DNA from: JBBSDP01 sp038240605
GTDB taxonomy: Bacteria > Planctomycetota > Phycisphaerae > Tepidisphaerales > Tepidisphaeraceae
Assembly: GCA_038240605.1 (NCBI GenBank)
Contig: JBBSDP010000024.1
Coordinates: 4,533 to 68,532, forward strand
Direction of reading: 5' to 3'
DNA: 64,000 nt
Both the position numbers and the translations under genes were made by a program. Under the pieces are notes generated by a model that was not told the DNA's origin, made no database searches, and saw only the letters and a program-made list of their open reading frames with translations. Of this stretch, positions 1-9,185 are shown piece after piece (position 1 is the first letter of the stretch; each line of letters starts with the position of its first letter).

Positions 1-94
1 ACGGGTGGGTCGGGTAACAGAATTACACATCGATTGTCGGGCGCATCAGCAGCGCTCCCCGAGAAAGCGACTGAAGTTCGAAAGGAGAATCCGC

Positions 95-667
95 ATGCAT
101 ACTGTGGACTGGTTCAGCCCCTACATCCCAACCTGGCGGGCAGCGCTGTCGACGCTCGATTCCCCGATGGTCGGCGAGTTGCACGCCCTCGAGATCGGAT
201 GCCTCGAAGGGCGCGCCACCGTCTGGCTCCTGGAAAACGCGCTGGTGCACCCGAGCTCTTCGATTACCGTCGTCGACACCTTCGCCGGCAGCCCTGAGTT
301 CAGCGAGATGGCGTTCGATGTGCGCGGCATGGAGGAGCGGTTCGATACCAACATCGCGCCACACGCTCACAAGGTCCGCAAGATCAAGGCGACTTCCGCG
401 GAGGCGCTGCGCCGGCTCGACCCCGCTTCGTTCGACCTGATCTACGTCGACGGCTCCCATCGCGCCTGCGACGTTCTCGAAGACGCGGTCCTCTCCTGGC
501 GCCTGCTCCGCCCCGGCGGAATCCTGATCTTCGACGACTACGGGTGGACCATGCCCGAGTCCGCGCTCGACCGTCCCAAGATCGGCATCGACGCCTTTCT
601 CTTCGCCTTTGACGGCCAATACGCCGTCCTCCACCACGGATACCAGATGATCCTGAAGAAGCGGTAG
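95..667 (+). CDS. Class I SAM-dependent methyltransferase
   Basis: This 190-residue protein resembles the Methyltransf_24 group of Rossmann-fold methyltransferases. The SAM-binding motif I is LEIGCLEG near residue 35, followed by an acidic strand end (VVDTF) and the family-typical IYVDGSH segment, then LLRPGGILIFDDYGW, which is motif VI-like. The ATG at 95 is chosen because AAAGGAG lies seven bases upstream; the frame is open to base 5 but that extension is basic and unlike the family. The substrate cannot be read from the sequence. Such enzymes often modify sugars or small metabolites. The next gene, an RHS protein, follows in the same direction, but the spacing and leader suggest a separate translation start. 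No clear operon partner is visible upstream because the window begins here. Confidence 0.8.
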   Translation: MHTVDWFSPYIPTWRAALSTLDSPMVGELHALEIGCLEGRATVWLLENALVHPSSSITVVDTFAGSPEFSEMAFDVRGMEERFDTNIAPHAHKVRKIKATSAEALRRLDPASFDLIYVDGSHRACDVLEDAVLSWRLLRPGGILIFDDYGWTMPESALDRPKIGIDAFLFAFDGQYAVLHHGYQMILKKR

Positions 668-742
668 TCCGGCCAGCGTGGCCGAGCCGCACACGGAACA
701 ACTGTGGAACAGATACCTAACATTTTACTAACGGAGAACGCC

Positions 743-3700
743 ATGACCATGAACTATTACAACGGCCCGTGCACCCCAACGTGCATCTGTCCTTCCTGCT
801 GCCCAACCAATTCGAGCAGCTCCCAGCCCGCTAACACGATCGCCGGGGCGGTGGCGCTCGCCACGGGAATGCTTACGCTTCCCATTTCGACGATGGTCGC
901 CTCGTCCATCGGATCGACCGGCCTGGCCCTCGCCATCGAATACTCGGCGTGCAGGATCTCCCAGGCCCTGGCCGGCATCGGCGTCGATCTCAGCACCTTC
1001 ATCCAGATGCTCCCCGGCTCGGCGATTCTCAGCACCGGCCTCAATTCCCAGGAACACTTTTCCGATCTCGGCGGCGGGCACTATTCCTCCGCCAACAACA
1101 ATTCCGCCGCCACCGTCACGCGAACCGGCGTCGGCACCTCGGCCGATACTTTTACGATGGTGGCCCGCGATGGCACGGTCAGCCGCTTCCTCGGCTTCGA
1201 TCCCTCCGTCCCCACGCCGGGCGTCATCCAGAGCATCACCGACCGCAACGGCAACACCCAGACCTACGCCTGGACACCCGCCGTGGTGCCAGGCGGACGC
1301 GTGCAACTTGCCACCGTCAGCGACGGATACGGCCGCGTCACGCACTTCACCTACTACGGCCCCGAAGCAAGTTACCGCCTGAAGACGGTGACCGACTTCC
1401 TCGGCCGCCGCACCGACTTTGCCTACGACACGCATGGCCATCTCATCTCGCTGGTCACTCCTTCAGTGACCCGGGGAGCCGATAACAATGCCAACACCTT
1501 CCCCGGCGGGATGGCGTACGTCTTCGAGTACGACGTCAACAACCCGCGCCTGGACCGCCGGGACGATCTGCTCAAGGTCTTCTATCCCAATCAAACCCAG
1601 CCTCACGTCAATACGGCCACGGGCGTCGTCGACATGAACGCGGTCTACGCCAGCGGCACGCCGCGCATGAGCTTCGAGTATGGCCAGGACCCCACCGACG
1701 TAAACCAGTACGGCCGCGTCCTGCGCAGTACGATCGGCAATTCCGTCTCCGGCGTCGGCGGAAGCTACCAATATCTCTATCTCACCACCGGCCTGCCCGC
1801 CAACCAGATCAATCCATCGGACCCCATCGTCAGCCGTACGGTCGTGACCGACCGCAACGGCAACCAGACGCTCTACGACTTCAACGCGGCGAACATGCCG
1901 GTCCGCATCGAGCGGATCGCCACCCGCACCAAGAACAGCCTCCAGGCGGCGAGCTGGATCACCTGGACGAAGTACAACAGCCACAACCAGCCGACACTGG
2001 TGGTGATGCCCGAAGGAAACAGCGTCGCCTACACCTACGAAGACGAAACCACCGCCCCGGTCATCAACGGCCTGCCTTACGCAAGGCGTTTCGGCCTGCT
2101 CCGCGGCGAAACCCGCTTTCCCGGCAACACCATCGGCGTCCCCACCACCCGCGCCGGCAGCGGCCCGGCCGGCGGCGTGCAGCAGCAGCTCACCCGCACC
2201 CACTTTTACGACCCCCTCTTCAGCCAGCTTTGCGCCACGATCGAGGAACGCGGCAATCCGATCGACGCCGGCGGCGATTACTTTCCGCCGCAGAACGGCG
2301 CCGCGACGCCGACGAACGGGGACCGCTCCCGCTACGCCACGATCACCACGTTCGATTACCAGAAGGACACACTCGCGGCGGTGCAAAGCGATCCGGCCCT
2401 ACAGGCGATGCTCGGCCTCACCGCCGCCCAGATCGGGCAGTTGATCTCTTACGTCGATTCGCAGATGAAAGCCACCGACGGCACCGGCGGTCTCCCCGCC
2501 GGGTTTGCAATGGGACTCGGCGACATCAACGGCGAAGGAACCGGCAGCGGAACCGCCGGCAACGCCGCTCACGCCGGCAATGTGATCAAGGTTCAGCACC
2601 CCTCCGTGCGCCAGCTCGTCCCCAACGCCGGCTCCGGCGATCCCTGGGCTTGGCAGACGCAACTCCGCACGGAACTGTTCACCGTGAACGCCAAAGGCCA
2701 GACCACAACCCACACCGATCCCGAAGGGAACCTGAACCTTTACATCCGCTACCCCGAATCCGATCCCGAAGGAGACGGCATGTTCGGCGACGTCGCCCTC
2801 TCCAACAAACAATACGGCCGAGTGAAGCAGATCCACGTTGACGCCGATCCCAACAGCGTCATGAGCCTGATCGGCTCGGACGGCGACCTGATCACCTTCA
2901 CCCCCAACCTCATTGCGAGGACCAACACGCCGGGCAGTTATCTCGATCTCGTGACCGAGCACCAGTCCTCGCCGGCGGCGGCGGGATGCAGCAGTTGCGC
3001 CTACGACCCGCTCGGCAATCCCACGATCAACATCGATCCACGGGGATTCACGACCACGTATGAAAGAAACGAACTCGGCCAGGTCTACCGCGTCACCGGC
3101 CCCGCCCCTTACAACTACCAGACGGAAACCTGGTACGACGCCAACGGCAACGTCACCCGCGTCGATACCCAGGACCAGCAAGTCAAATTCGACTCCAGCG
3201 ACCCCAGCGATCCGCGCTACGGTCAATTTACTCCCACCGGTTCGACTACGCTCACCGCAGGTGGAAGCGGCAGCGTCGCGCAGGTGCCGAGTCAGCCCGG
3301 CCCCGGCGGCTCGGTCCGCCCCGGCTGGTTCACCAACCTCCTCGACTACGACCTGCTCGACAACAAGATCGAGGAAGACGTGGACGCCACCGGCTCCAAT
3401 CCTTCGAGCCTTATGACGAAGTTTGCCTACGATCCCAACCAGAACCTCGCGAACATCACCAGGCCGTTGGGCAACACGATCGAGTACGACTACGACGAGC
3501 GGAACCTCAAGATCGCCCAGCGCCTCGGCTACGATCCGGCCACCAACCAGCAGGGGGCGGTGACGGTCTGGAGCTTCGACGGAAACGGCAACGTGATCGA
3601 CGTCATCGGCCCCGCCGACCGCACCGGCAACCCCGGCACGCGACTGAGCGCCATCCTCGATGACGCCTTCGGCTTGGGCAGCGCCCTGGTCCACACCGGC

Positions 3701-4315
3701 GACTGGGTCACCCAGAATGTTTATGACGGGTTCGATCGCCTGATCCAGAGCACGGATGCCGTTGGCGGCATCGCGACGAACACGTACGACCCCAGTGGAA
3801 GAGTCATCGCCAGCGCCAAGAACGGAACCGCCGGCGGCGCATCGCCGACCGACCGAAGCGGCAGCGCCAATGTCCCGCTCTCCAGCAGCGCCATGTTCTT
3901 CGACGAGGCAGGCCGTCTCTACGACCACCAGCAGAACGTCTTCCTGAACACCGGAATCTCCGTCTCGACACCCACGCACATGATCCCATCAGGAAGAGCC
4001 ATCACCCACACCGGCGGCGGCCTCGCAGCCAACTCCACCGCCAACAGCAACACCGCCACCGTCACGCTCACCACCGGCGGCCAAAGCTACATCCTCAGCC
4101 GAAGCGTCTTCGATCGTGCGGGCCGAGTCACAGCCTCTGCTACGGACAACGGCGCGATCACGACGTTCGCTTATGACGGCGCCAATCGCCAGATCCTGAG
4201 GATTGATCCATTGAACAACCAGGTCCAGACAAGTTACGATGCCAACGGCAATGCCGTCGGCGTGACGCGCATCGAAACCTGCACCATCAGCAGCGGCATC
4301 GCGCCCGAGAAATAA
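743..4315 (+). CDS. RHS/YD-repeat protein, 3'-truncated
   Basis: A 1190-residue RHS-family protein. YD repeats of the form YD..GN/GR..T/S..DP.G run through the whole length, for example YDPLGNPTINIDPRGFTT and YDANGNVTRVDTQ. The family forms hollow beta-cocoon shells that in full-length members enclose a C-terminal effector. The N-terminus is cysteine-rich (CTPTCICPSCCP) followed by a hydrophobic alanine/glycine stretch; I do not recognise it. ATG 743 is chosen because ACGGAGA precedes it; a GTG at 704 is in frame. The protein ends abruptly in the middle of a YD repeat, with no hyperconserved DPxG...YDP-type core end and no toxin tip. Its stop codon at 4313-4315 lies inside the left arm of a palindrome, so the 3' end has probably been lost through that element. 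Confidence 0.85.
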   Translation: MTMNYYNGPCTPTCICPSCCPTNSSSSQPANTIAGAVALATGMLTLPISTMVASSIGSTGLALAIEYSACRISQALAGIGVDLSTFIQMLPGSAILSTGLNSQEHFSDLGGGHYSSANNNSAATVTRTGVGTSADTFTMVARDGTVSRFLGFDPSVPTPGVIQSITDRNGNTQTYAWTPAVVPGGRVQLATVSDGYGRVTHFTYYGPEASYRLKTVTDFLGRRTDFAYDTHGHLISLVTPSVTRGADNNANTFPGGMAYVFEYDVNNPRLDRRDDLLKVFYPNQTQPHVNTATGVVDMNAVYASGTPRMSFEYGQDPTDVNQYGRVLRSTIGNSVSGVGGSYQYLYLTTGLPANQINPSDPIVSRTVVTDRNGNQTLYDFNAANMPVRIERIATRTKNSLQAASWITWTKYNSHNQPTLVVMPEGNSVAYTYEDETTAPVINGLPYARRFGLLRGETRFPGNTIGVPTTRAGSGPAGGVQQQLTRTHFYDPLFSQLCATIEERGNPIDAGGDYFPPQNGAATPTNGDRSRYATITTFDYQKDTLAAVQSDPALQAMLGLTAAQIGQLISYVDSQMKATDGTGGLPAGFAMGLGDINGEGTGSGTAGNAAHAGNVIKVQHPSVRQLVPNAGSGDPWAWQTQLRTELFTVNAKGQTTTHTDPEGNLNLYIRYPESDPEGDGMFGDVALSNKQYGRVKQIHVDADPNSVMSLIGSDGDLITFTPNLIARTNTPGSYLDLVTEHQSSPAAAGCSSCAYDPLGNPTINIDPRGFTTTYERNELGQVYRVTGPAPYNYQTETWYDANGNVTRVDTQDQQVKFDSSDPSDPRYGQFTPTGSTTLTAGGSGSVAQVPSQPGPGGSVRPGWFTNLLDYDLLDNKIEEDVDATGSNPSSLMTKFAYDPNQNLANITRPLGNTIEYDYDERNLKIAQRLGYDPATNQQGAVTVWSFDGNGNVIDVIGPADRTGNPGTRLSAILDDAFGLGSALVHTGDWVTQNVYDGFDRLIQSTDAVGGIATNTYDPSGRVIASAKNGTAGGASPTDRSGSANVPLSSSAMFFDEAGRLYDHQQNVFLNTGISVSTPTHMIPSGRAITHTGGGLAANSTANSNTATVTLTTGGQSYILSRSVFDRAGRVTASATDNGAITTFAYDGANRQILRIDPLNNQVQTSYDANGNAVGVTRIETCTISSGIAPEK

Positions 4316-4384
4316 AGGTGACGCGAACCTTTATATAAAGGTTCGCGTCACCTTTATTTCTGTCCGTCACCTTTATTTCTGTCC
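4308..4384. repeat. 54-bp perfect palindrome plus tandem 19-mer
   Basis: Bases 4308-4361 form a perfect palindrome: two 26-bp arms around a central TA. The right arm overlaps a tandem direct repeat of GTCACCTTTATTTCTGTCC at 4347-4365 and 4366-4384. The left arm supplies the TAA that ends the RHS gene. A cruciform or very stable hairpin would form in DNA or RNA. The shape recalls palindromic units mobilised by REP-associated IS200-like transposases, but no transposase is in the window, so this origin is an inference. It may also end transcription of the RHS gene. Confidence 0.9.
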
Positions 4385-4430
4385 CGACAGCGGACTCACT
4401 CGCCTAATGCTGGCACTTTCCTCGGATGGG

Positions 4431-4457
4431 CGCGCGACGTTAGTTTTGCGTCGCGCG
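4431..4457. other. Hairpin in leader of cytochrome gene
   Basis: A 9-bp perfect stem CGCGCGACG / CGTCGCGCG surrounds a 9-base loop (TTAGTTTTG). It lies between the palindrome that ends the RHS gene and the chosen start of the DUF1549/DUF1553 gene at 4536. It could be a terminator without a T-run or a leader hairpin. If translation began at the alternative in-frame ATG 4407 this stem would be coding. Confidence 0.5.
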
Positions 4458-4535
4458 AACCATCTCGGAGGACGGCGGTATCAACTTCAGGCAATCCACG
4501 TGACCCAAGACGAATCTATTTCAGCTCCCAGCGCG

Positions 4536-7500
4536 ATGTCTTCCAGGCGTCGCCGCATCGTCGCCATCATTTGCGACGTGGTGATGTTCGCCGGGTTCAT
4601 GATGAACGGTTCGGTGGTCGCTTCGGATACTCCCGGCGCAACGCCGCCCGCCGTCGATTTTTCGCGGGATGTTCGGCCGATCCTTTCCCAGCATTGCTGG
4701 AAGTGTCACGGGGCGGATGAGGCGAGTCGGAAGGGGAAGCTGCGGCTGGACGATCGCGATGTGGCGGTGGCGCGGAAGGCGATCGTGCCAGGGGATGTCG
4801 GCTCCAGCAAATTGCTGAAGCGCATCAACTCCAGTGATGAGGACGAGCAGATGCCGCCGCCGAAGGCGAAGCTGGCGCTGAACGCCGGGCAGAAGCAGGT
4901 GCTTCGGGATTGGATCGGGCAGGGGGCGAAGTTTTCCCAGCATTGGGCGTATATCGCGCCAAATCGGCCGGACGTTCCGAACGTTGCGGTTTTGAGCTGG
5001 GCGCGCGGGGCGATTGATCGGTTTGTCCTGCATCGGTTGGAGCAGGAGAAGTTGCGCCCTTCTCCGGAGGCGGATCGGGCGACGCTGATTCGTCGTCTGT
5101 GCCTCGATCTGACCGGGCTTCCTCCATCGGAAGAAGACCTTGCGGCATTTCTGGCTGACGAAGCGTCCGATGCGTACGAGCGCACCGTGGACCGGCTGCT
5201 GGCCTCGCCGCGATACGGGGAGCGGATGGCGCTGGTCTGGCTGGATGCGGCGCGGTATGCCGACACGAACGGGTACAATAACGATGAAGACCGGATCATG
5301 TGGCCGTGGCGCGATTGGGTGATCGACGCGTTCAACCAGGACATGCGCTACGACCGGTTCATCGTCGAGCAGCTCGCCGGGGATTTATTGCCCCATCCCA
5401 CGCTCAGCCAGCAGATCGCGACGGCCTTCCACCGCAACCAGGGGCACAACACGGAAGGGGGGATCATCCAGGAGGAGTATCGCGTTGAGTATGTCGCCGA
5501 CCGGGTGCACACCACCGCGACGATTTTCCTGGGCCTGTCGATGCAGTGCGCGCGGTGCCACGATCACAAGTATGACCCGATTTCGCAGAAGGACTATTAC
5601 CGCTTCTTCGCCTTCTTCAACAACGTGGATGAGAAGCAGGCGAGCTATTCCAACTTCACCGCCGCCGAGCCCTTCATCAAGATTCCCACGACTGATCAGC
5701 AGGCGAAGATCGCCGCGCTGCAGACCGAGCGCAGCGAACTGGAAGCAAAGATCGCCCAGCGGACGGCGGATGCGGATGCGGGCCTGGCGCGATGGGAGCA
5801 GGCGCATTCGGGCGATGAGATCGCGAAGCTCCAGGACAATGCCCTCCTGCATCGATTTGCGTTGAATGAAAAGGAAGGTACCGCTGTTCATGACACGGCT
5901 GATCCGTCGCGCAGTGCCTCCCCCGCGGGAACCATCAAGGGGAAGGCGAAGTGGGTTGCGGGAAAGTTCGACGGGGCTCTCGAATTTGACGGACAGACGT
6001 TTGTCGATGCGGGTCCGATTGCGGGATTTGACGGGAGCGGGCCGTTTTCGGTCAGCGCGTGGGTCCGGCCAACGTCGATGGAAGCGATGGCCGTCCTGTC
6101 GCGGATGGATGAAGGGAATGCGTCTCGCGGTTACGACGTGCTGATCGACGCCAGCAAGATCAACTGCCACCTAATCCACCATTGGAACGACAATGCGATC
6201 AAGGTGATCTGCAAGCGTTCGCTGGCTCTCAACACCTGGCAGCACATCCTGGTGACGTACGACGGCTCGGGCACCGCGGCAGGCGTGAAGTTGTATGTCG
6301 ATGGAAAGCCCGAAGCGGTGGACGTGGCGAACGACGCGCTCAAGGGAACGATCGCGACGGAGAAGCCGTTGCACATTGGCCGGCGGGAAAACTCGCTGTC
6401 GTTTAAAGGCGCCCTGGATGAAATCCAGATCTTCGGTCGGGCGCTCGGCGCTGACGATGCGGTTCGGGTTGCGGGCGGGCAAGCGCCGAGCAACGGCGCG
6501 GGTGAGGCGTTGCGTGTCGCCGCCAAAGATCGAACCGACGCTCAGCGTTCGCTGCTTCGACAGTTTTACCTGGACCGCCTCGATCTTGAATATCCGAAAC
6601 TGAAGGCCGCGCTGGCGGATCGCGAGCGCCAGAAGCAGGAGTTGGAGAAGGCGGGAATTCCGCTGATGGTCATGAAGGAGATGGCCACGCCGCGCGAGTG
6701 CTTCGTGCTGAAGCGCGGGCAATACGATCAGCCGGGCGAGCGGGTGACGGCGGACGTGCCGGCGGCGGTGCTGCCGATGTCGCCGGACCTGCCACACAAC
6801 CGCCTCGGGCTGGCACGATGGCTGGTCGATCCGAAGAACCCGCTGACGGCGCGGGTGGCCGTCAATCGCTGGTGGCAGATGTATTTCGGGACCGGGTTGG
6901 TCAAGACCGCGGAAGATCTGGGAGTCACGGGAGAGTTTCCCAGTCATCCGGAGCTGCTCGACTACCTGGCCACGGAGTTGATCGCATCGGGCTGGGATGT
7001 GAAGGCGATGCAGAAGGCGATCGTGATGTCGGCGACTTATCGTCAGTCGTCGCGCGCGTCCGCCGAGCAGATGGATCGCGATCCTGAAAACCGGTTGCTG
7101 GCGCGCGGTCCGCGCTTTCGTTTGCCCGCGGAAGCGGTGCGCGACAATGCCCTGGCGATCAGCGGGCTGCTTCGGGAGCGTGTGGGCGGGCCGAGCGTGA
7201 AGCCGTATCAGCCGGAGGGGTTGTGGGAGGATGTGACGGTCGAGCGCCGGGGCAAGTATGTGGCGGACAAGGGTGAAGGGTTGTACCGGCGAAGTCTGTA
7301 CACGTTCTGGAAGCGCACCTGTCCGCCGCCGGCCCTGATGAACTTCGATGCCCCGCTGCGTGAGGTGTGTCTGGCCCGGCGTTCGCGCACCAATACGCCG
7401 TTGCAGTCGCTGGTCCTGACGAACGATCCGACGTACGTCGAAGCGGCGAGAAAGCTCGCCGAGCGGATGGTGAAGGAGGGCGGGGGCCGGCCGGACGAGT

Positions 7501-7742
7501 GTGTGACGGCGGCGTATCGAATCGCCCTGGCACGCACGCCATCGGATGCCGAGCGGAAGATCATCCTCGGTATTTATCAGGAGGCGCTGGCTATGTATCA
7601 GGGGGACAAGCCGGCGGCGATCAAGCTGCTGAGCGTGGGGGATTCACCCCGGGATGCGGCCGATGACCCGGCAGAGCTGGCCGCCTATACAGTGGTGGCG
7701 AGCACGATTCTGAATCTGGATGAGACGATCTCGAAGAGGTAA
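4536..7742 (+). CDS. DUF1549/DUF1553 planctomycete cytochrome-like protein with LamG domain
   Basis: A 1068-residue exported protein of the planctomycete PSCyt1-PSCyt2-PSD1 type. After a signal-peptide-like N-terminus comes a cytochrome-like domain with CWKCH at residues 54-58. DUF1549 follows, with WLDAARYADTNGY and WPWRDWVIDAFN, and a second haem-type site CARCH at 338-342. A LamG/concanavalin-like domain is inserted in the middle (LEFDGQTFVDAG, SAWVRPTSM). The C-terminal DUF1553 contains NPLTARVAVNRWW and FPSHPELLDYLA. ATG 4536 is chosen because it starts the signal peptide; ATG 4407 is also in frame. It is followed three bases later by a DUF1501 gene, the usual partner. These pairs are thought to act in periplasmic degradation of sulfated or complex glycans, but the reaction is unproven. 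Confidence 0.92.
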   Translation: MSSRRRRIVAIICDVVMFAGFMMNGSVVASDTPGATPPAVDFSRDVRPILSQHCWKCHGADEASRKGKLRLDDRDVAVARKAIVPGDVGSSKLLKRINSSDEDEQMPPPKAKLALNAGQKQVLRDWIGQGAKFSQHWAYIAPNRPDVPNVAVLSWARGAIDRFVLHRLEQEKLRPSPEADRATLIRRLCLDLTGLPPSEEDLAAFLADEASDAYERTVDRLLASPRYGERMALVWLDAARYADTNGYNNDEDRIMWPWRDWVIDAFNQDMRYDRFIVEQLAGDLLPHPTLSQQIATAFHRNQGHNTEGGIIQEEYRVEYVADRVHTTATIFLGLSMQCARCHDHKYDPISQKDYYRFFAFFNNVDEKQASYSNFTAAEPFIKIPTTDQQAKIAALQTERSELEAKIAQRTADADAGLARWEQAHSGDEIAKLQDNALLHRFALNEKEGTAVHDTADPSRSASPAGTIKGKAKWVAGKFDGALEFDGQTFVDAGPIAGFDGSGPFSVSAWVRPTSMEAMAVLSRMDEGNASRGYDVLIDASKINCHLIHHWNDNAIKVICKRSLALNTWQHILVTYDGSGTAAGVKLYVDGKPEAVDVANDALKGTIATEKPLHIGRRENSLSFKGALDEIQIFGRALGADDAVRVAGGQAPSNGAGEALRVAAKDRTDAQRSLLRQFYLDRLDLEYPKLKAALADRERQKQELEKAGIPLMVMKEMATPRECFVLKRGQYDQPGERVTADVPAAVLPMSPDLPHNRLGLARWLVDPKNPLTARVAVNRWWQMYFGTGLVKTAEDLGVTGEFPSHPELLDYLATELIASGWDVKAMQKAIVMSATYRQSSRASAEQMDRDPENRLLARGPRFRLPAEAVRDNALAISGLLRERVGGPSVKPYQPEGLWEDVTVERRGKYVADKGEGLYRRSLYTFWKRTCPPPALMNFDAPLREVCLARRSRTNTPLQSLVLTNDPTYVEAARKLAERMVKEGGGRPDECVTAAYRIALARTPSDAERKIILGIYQEALAMYQGDKPAAIKLLSVGDSPRDAADDPAELAAYTVVASTILNLDETISKR

Positions 7743-7745
7743 GGC

Positions 7746-9185
7746 ATGAACGGCATGAATGTTCAACCCGGTCAGCTTCGAATGAGTCGCCGTCAGTTCC
7801 TCACGCGCACGACGGTGGGAGCCGCCGCCTTGTCATCATTGCTGTCGTCCGACGCCCTGCTTTCGCCTGCCTTTGCGACCCTGCTTCCGAACTACGCGCC
7901 GAAGGCGAAGCGCGTCATTTACCTGTTTCAATCGGGCGGGCCATCGCAGTTGGAGATGTTCGATTACAAGCCGCGCCTCGCCGCTCTGCACGGCACCGAG
8001 CTTCCCGATTCGATCCGGCATGGCCAACGGCTCACGGGAATGACCTCGGGCCAGAAGAACTTCACCGTCACCGCGCCGAAATTCAAATTCGCCCGGTACG
8101 GCAAGTCCGGCGCGTGGGTCAGCGAGTTGCTGCCGCATACCGCGAAGATCGTCGATGAGCTGTGCATCATCCGCTCCGTGAACACGGAGGCGATCAACCA
8201 CGATCCGGCGATCACGTTCATGCAGACCGGCTCACAACAGCCGGGCCGTCCATCACTGGGTTCGTGGCTCAGTTACGGCCTGGGGAATGAGGCCCAGGAT
8301 CTGCCGGCGTTCGTGGTGATGATCTCGCACGGCACCGGCAAGGACGCCAACCAGGGATTGCTCGATCGCCTGTGGGGGAGCGGGTTTCTGCCGTCCAGTC
8401 ATCAGGGCGTGAAGCTCCGCAGCGCGCACGATCCGGTCTTGTACTTATCCGACCCGCCGGGGATGGATCGAAAACTGCGTCGGAAGATGCTCGATGGGCT
8501 CGGCGAGCTCAACGAATTGCAGCAGAACGTTGATGGTGATCCGGAGATTCGAACTCGGATCGCGCAGTACGAGATGGCGTTTCGGATGCAGACGTCGGTG
8601 CCTGAACTGACCGATGTGTCCCAGGAAAGTAACGCGACGTTCGAAGCGTACGGACCTGATTCGCGAAAACCGGGTACGTTCGCGGCGAACTGTCTGCTGG
8701 CCCGCCGGCTGGTGGAGCGGGGCGTGCGCTTCATCCAGATGTACCACCGCGGCTGGGACCTGCACGGCAGTCTTCCGACCAACATTCCCAAGCAATGTCA
8801 CGACATCGATCAGCCGCAGGCGGCCCTGATCAACGATCTCAAACGACGCGGACTTCTGGATGAGACCTTAGTTATTTGGGGCGGCGAGTTCGGGCGCACG
8901 GTCTACAGCCAGGGGGCGGTGCAGGCCGACTATGGCCGCGACCACCATGGCCGTTGTTTCACGATGTGGATGGCCGGCGGCGGCATTAAGCCGGGGATCG
9001 TGCATGGCGAGACCGACGACTACGGCTACAACGTCGCCAGCAACCCGGTCCACGTTCACGACCTCAACGCCACGGTCCTTCGCTGCCTGGGGATCGATCA
9101 CGAGCGACTGACGTTCCGTTACCAGGGGCGCGACTTCCGACTCACCGATGTTCACGGCAACGTCGTCCGAGACGTACTAATTTAA
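7746..9185 (+). CDS. DUF1501 domain Tat-exported protein
   Basis: A 479-residue DUF1501 protein with a twin-arginine signal (MSRRQFLTRTTVGAAA, residues 13-28) and an Ala-rich h-region ending near SPAFA. Conserved family blocks include YLFQSGGPSQLEMFDYKP, RFIQMYHRGWDLH and IWGGEFGRT, and the C-terminal HHGRCFTMWMAGGGIKPG. The alkaline-phosphatase-like fold and export of a folded, probably metal-bound protein are family knowledge. The start has AGAGG six bases upstream and sits three bases after the upstream cytochrome-like gene, so the two are co-translated from one message. The stop overlaps the stop of the convergent DUF481 gene by four bases. Confidence 0.93.
   Translation: MNGMNVQPGQLRMSRRQFLTRTTVGAAALSSLLSSDALLSPAFATLLPNYAPKAKRVIYLFQSGGPSQLEMFDYKPRLAALHGTELPDSIRHGQRLTGMTSGQKNFTVTAPKFKFARYGKSGAWVSELLPHTAKIVDELCIIRSVNTEAINHDPAITFMQTGSQQPGRPSLGSWLSYGLGNEAQDLPAFVVMISHGTGKDANQGLLDRLWGSGFLPSSHQGVKLRSAHDPVLYLSDPPGMDRKLRRKMLDGLGELNELQQNVDGDPEIRTRIAQYEMAFRMQTSVPELTDVSQESNATFEAYGPDSRKPGTFAANCLLARRLVERGVRFIQMYHRGWDLHGSLPTNIPKQCHDIDQPQAALINDLKRRGLLDETLVIWGGEFGRTVYSQGAVQADYGRDHHGRCFTMWMAGGGIKPGIVHGETDDYGYNVASNPVHVHDLNATVLRCLGIDHERLTFRYQGRDFRLTDVHGNVVRDVLI

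Noticed and set aside
665..743. Readthrough from the methyltransferase TAG into the RHS frame
   Set aside because: The two share a frame with no stop between, but the RHS gene has its own ribosome site and GC-rich DNA is often open by chance.
1463..2386. Minus-strand gene opposite the RHS gene
   Set aside because: Antisense shadow of repeated YD codons; no motif or ribosome site.
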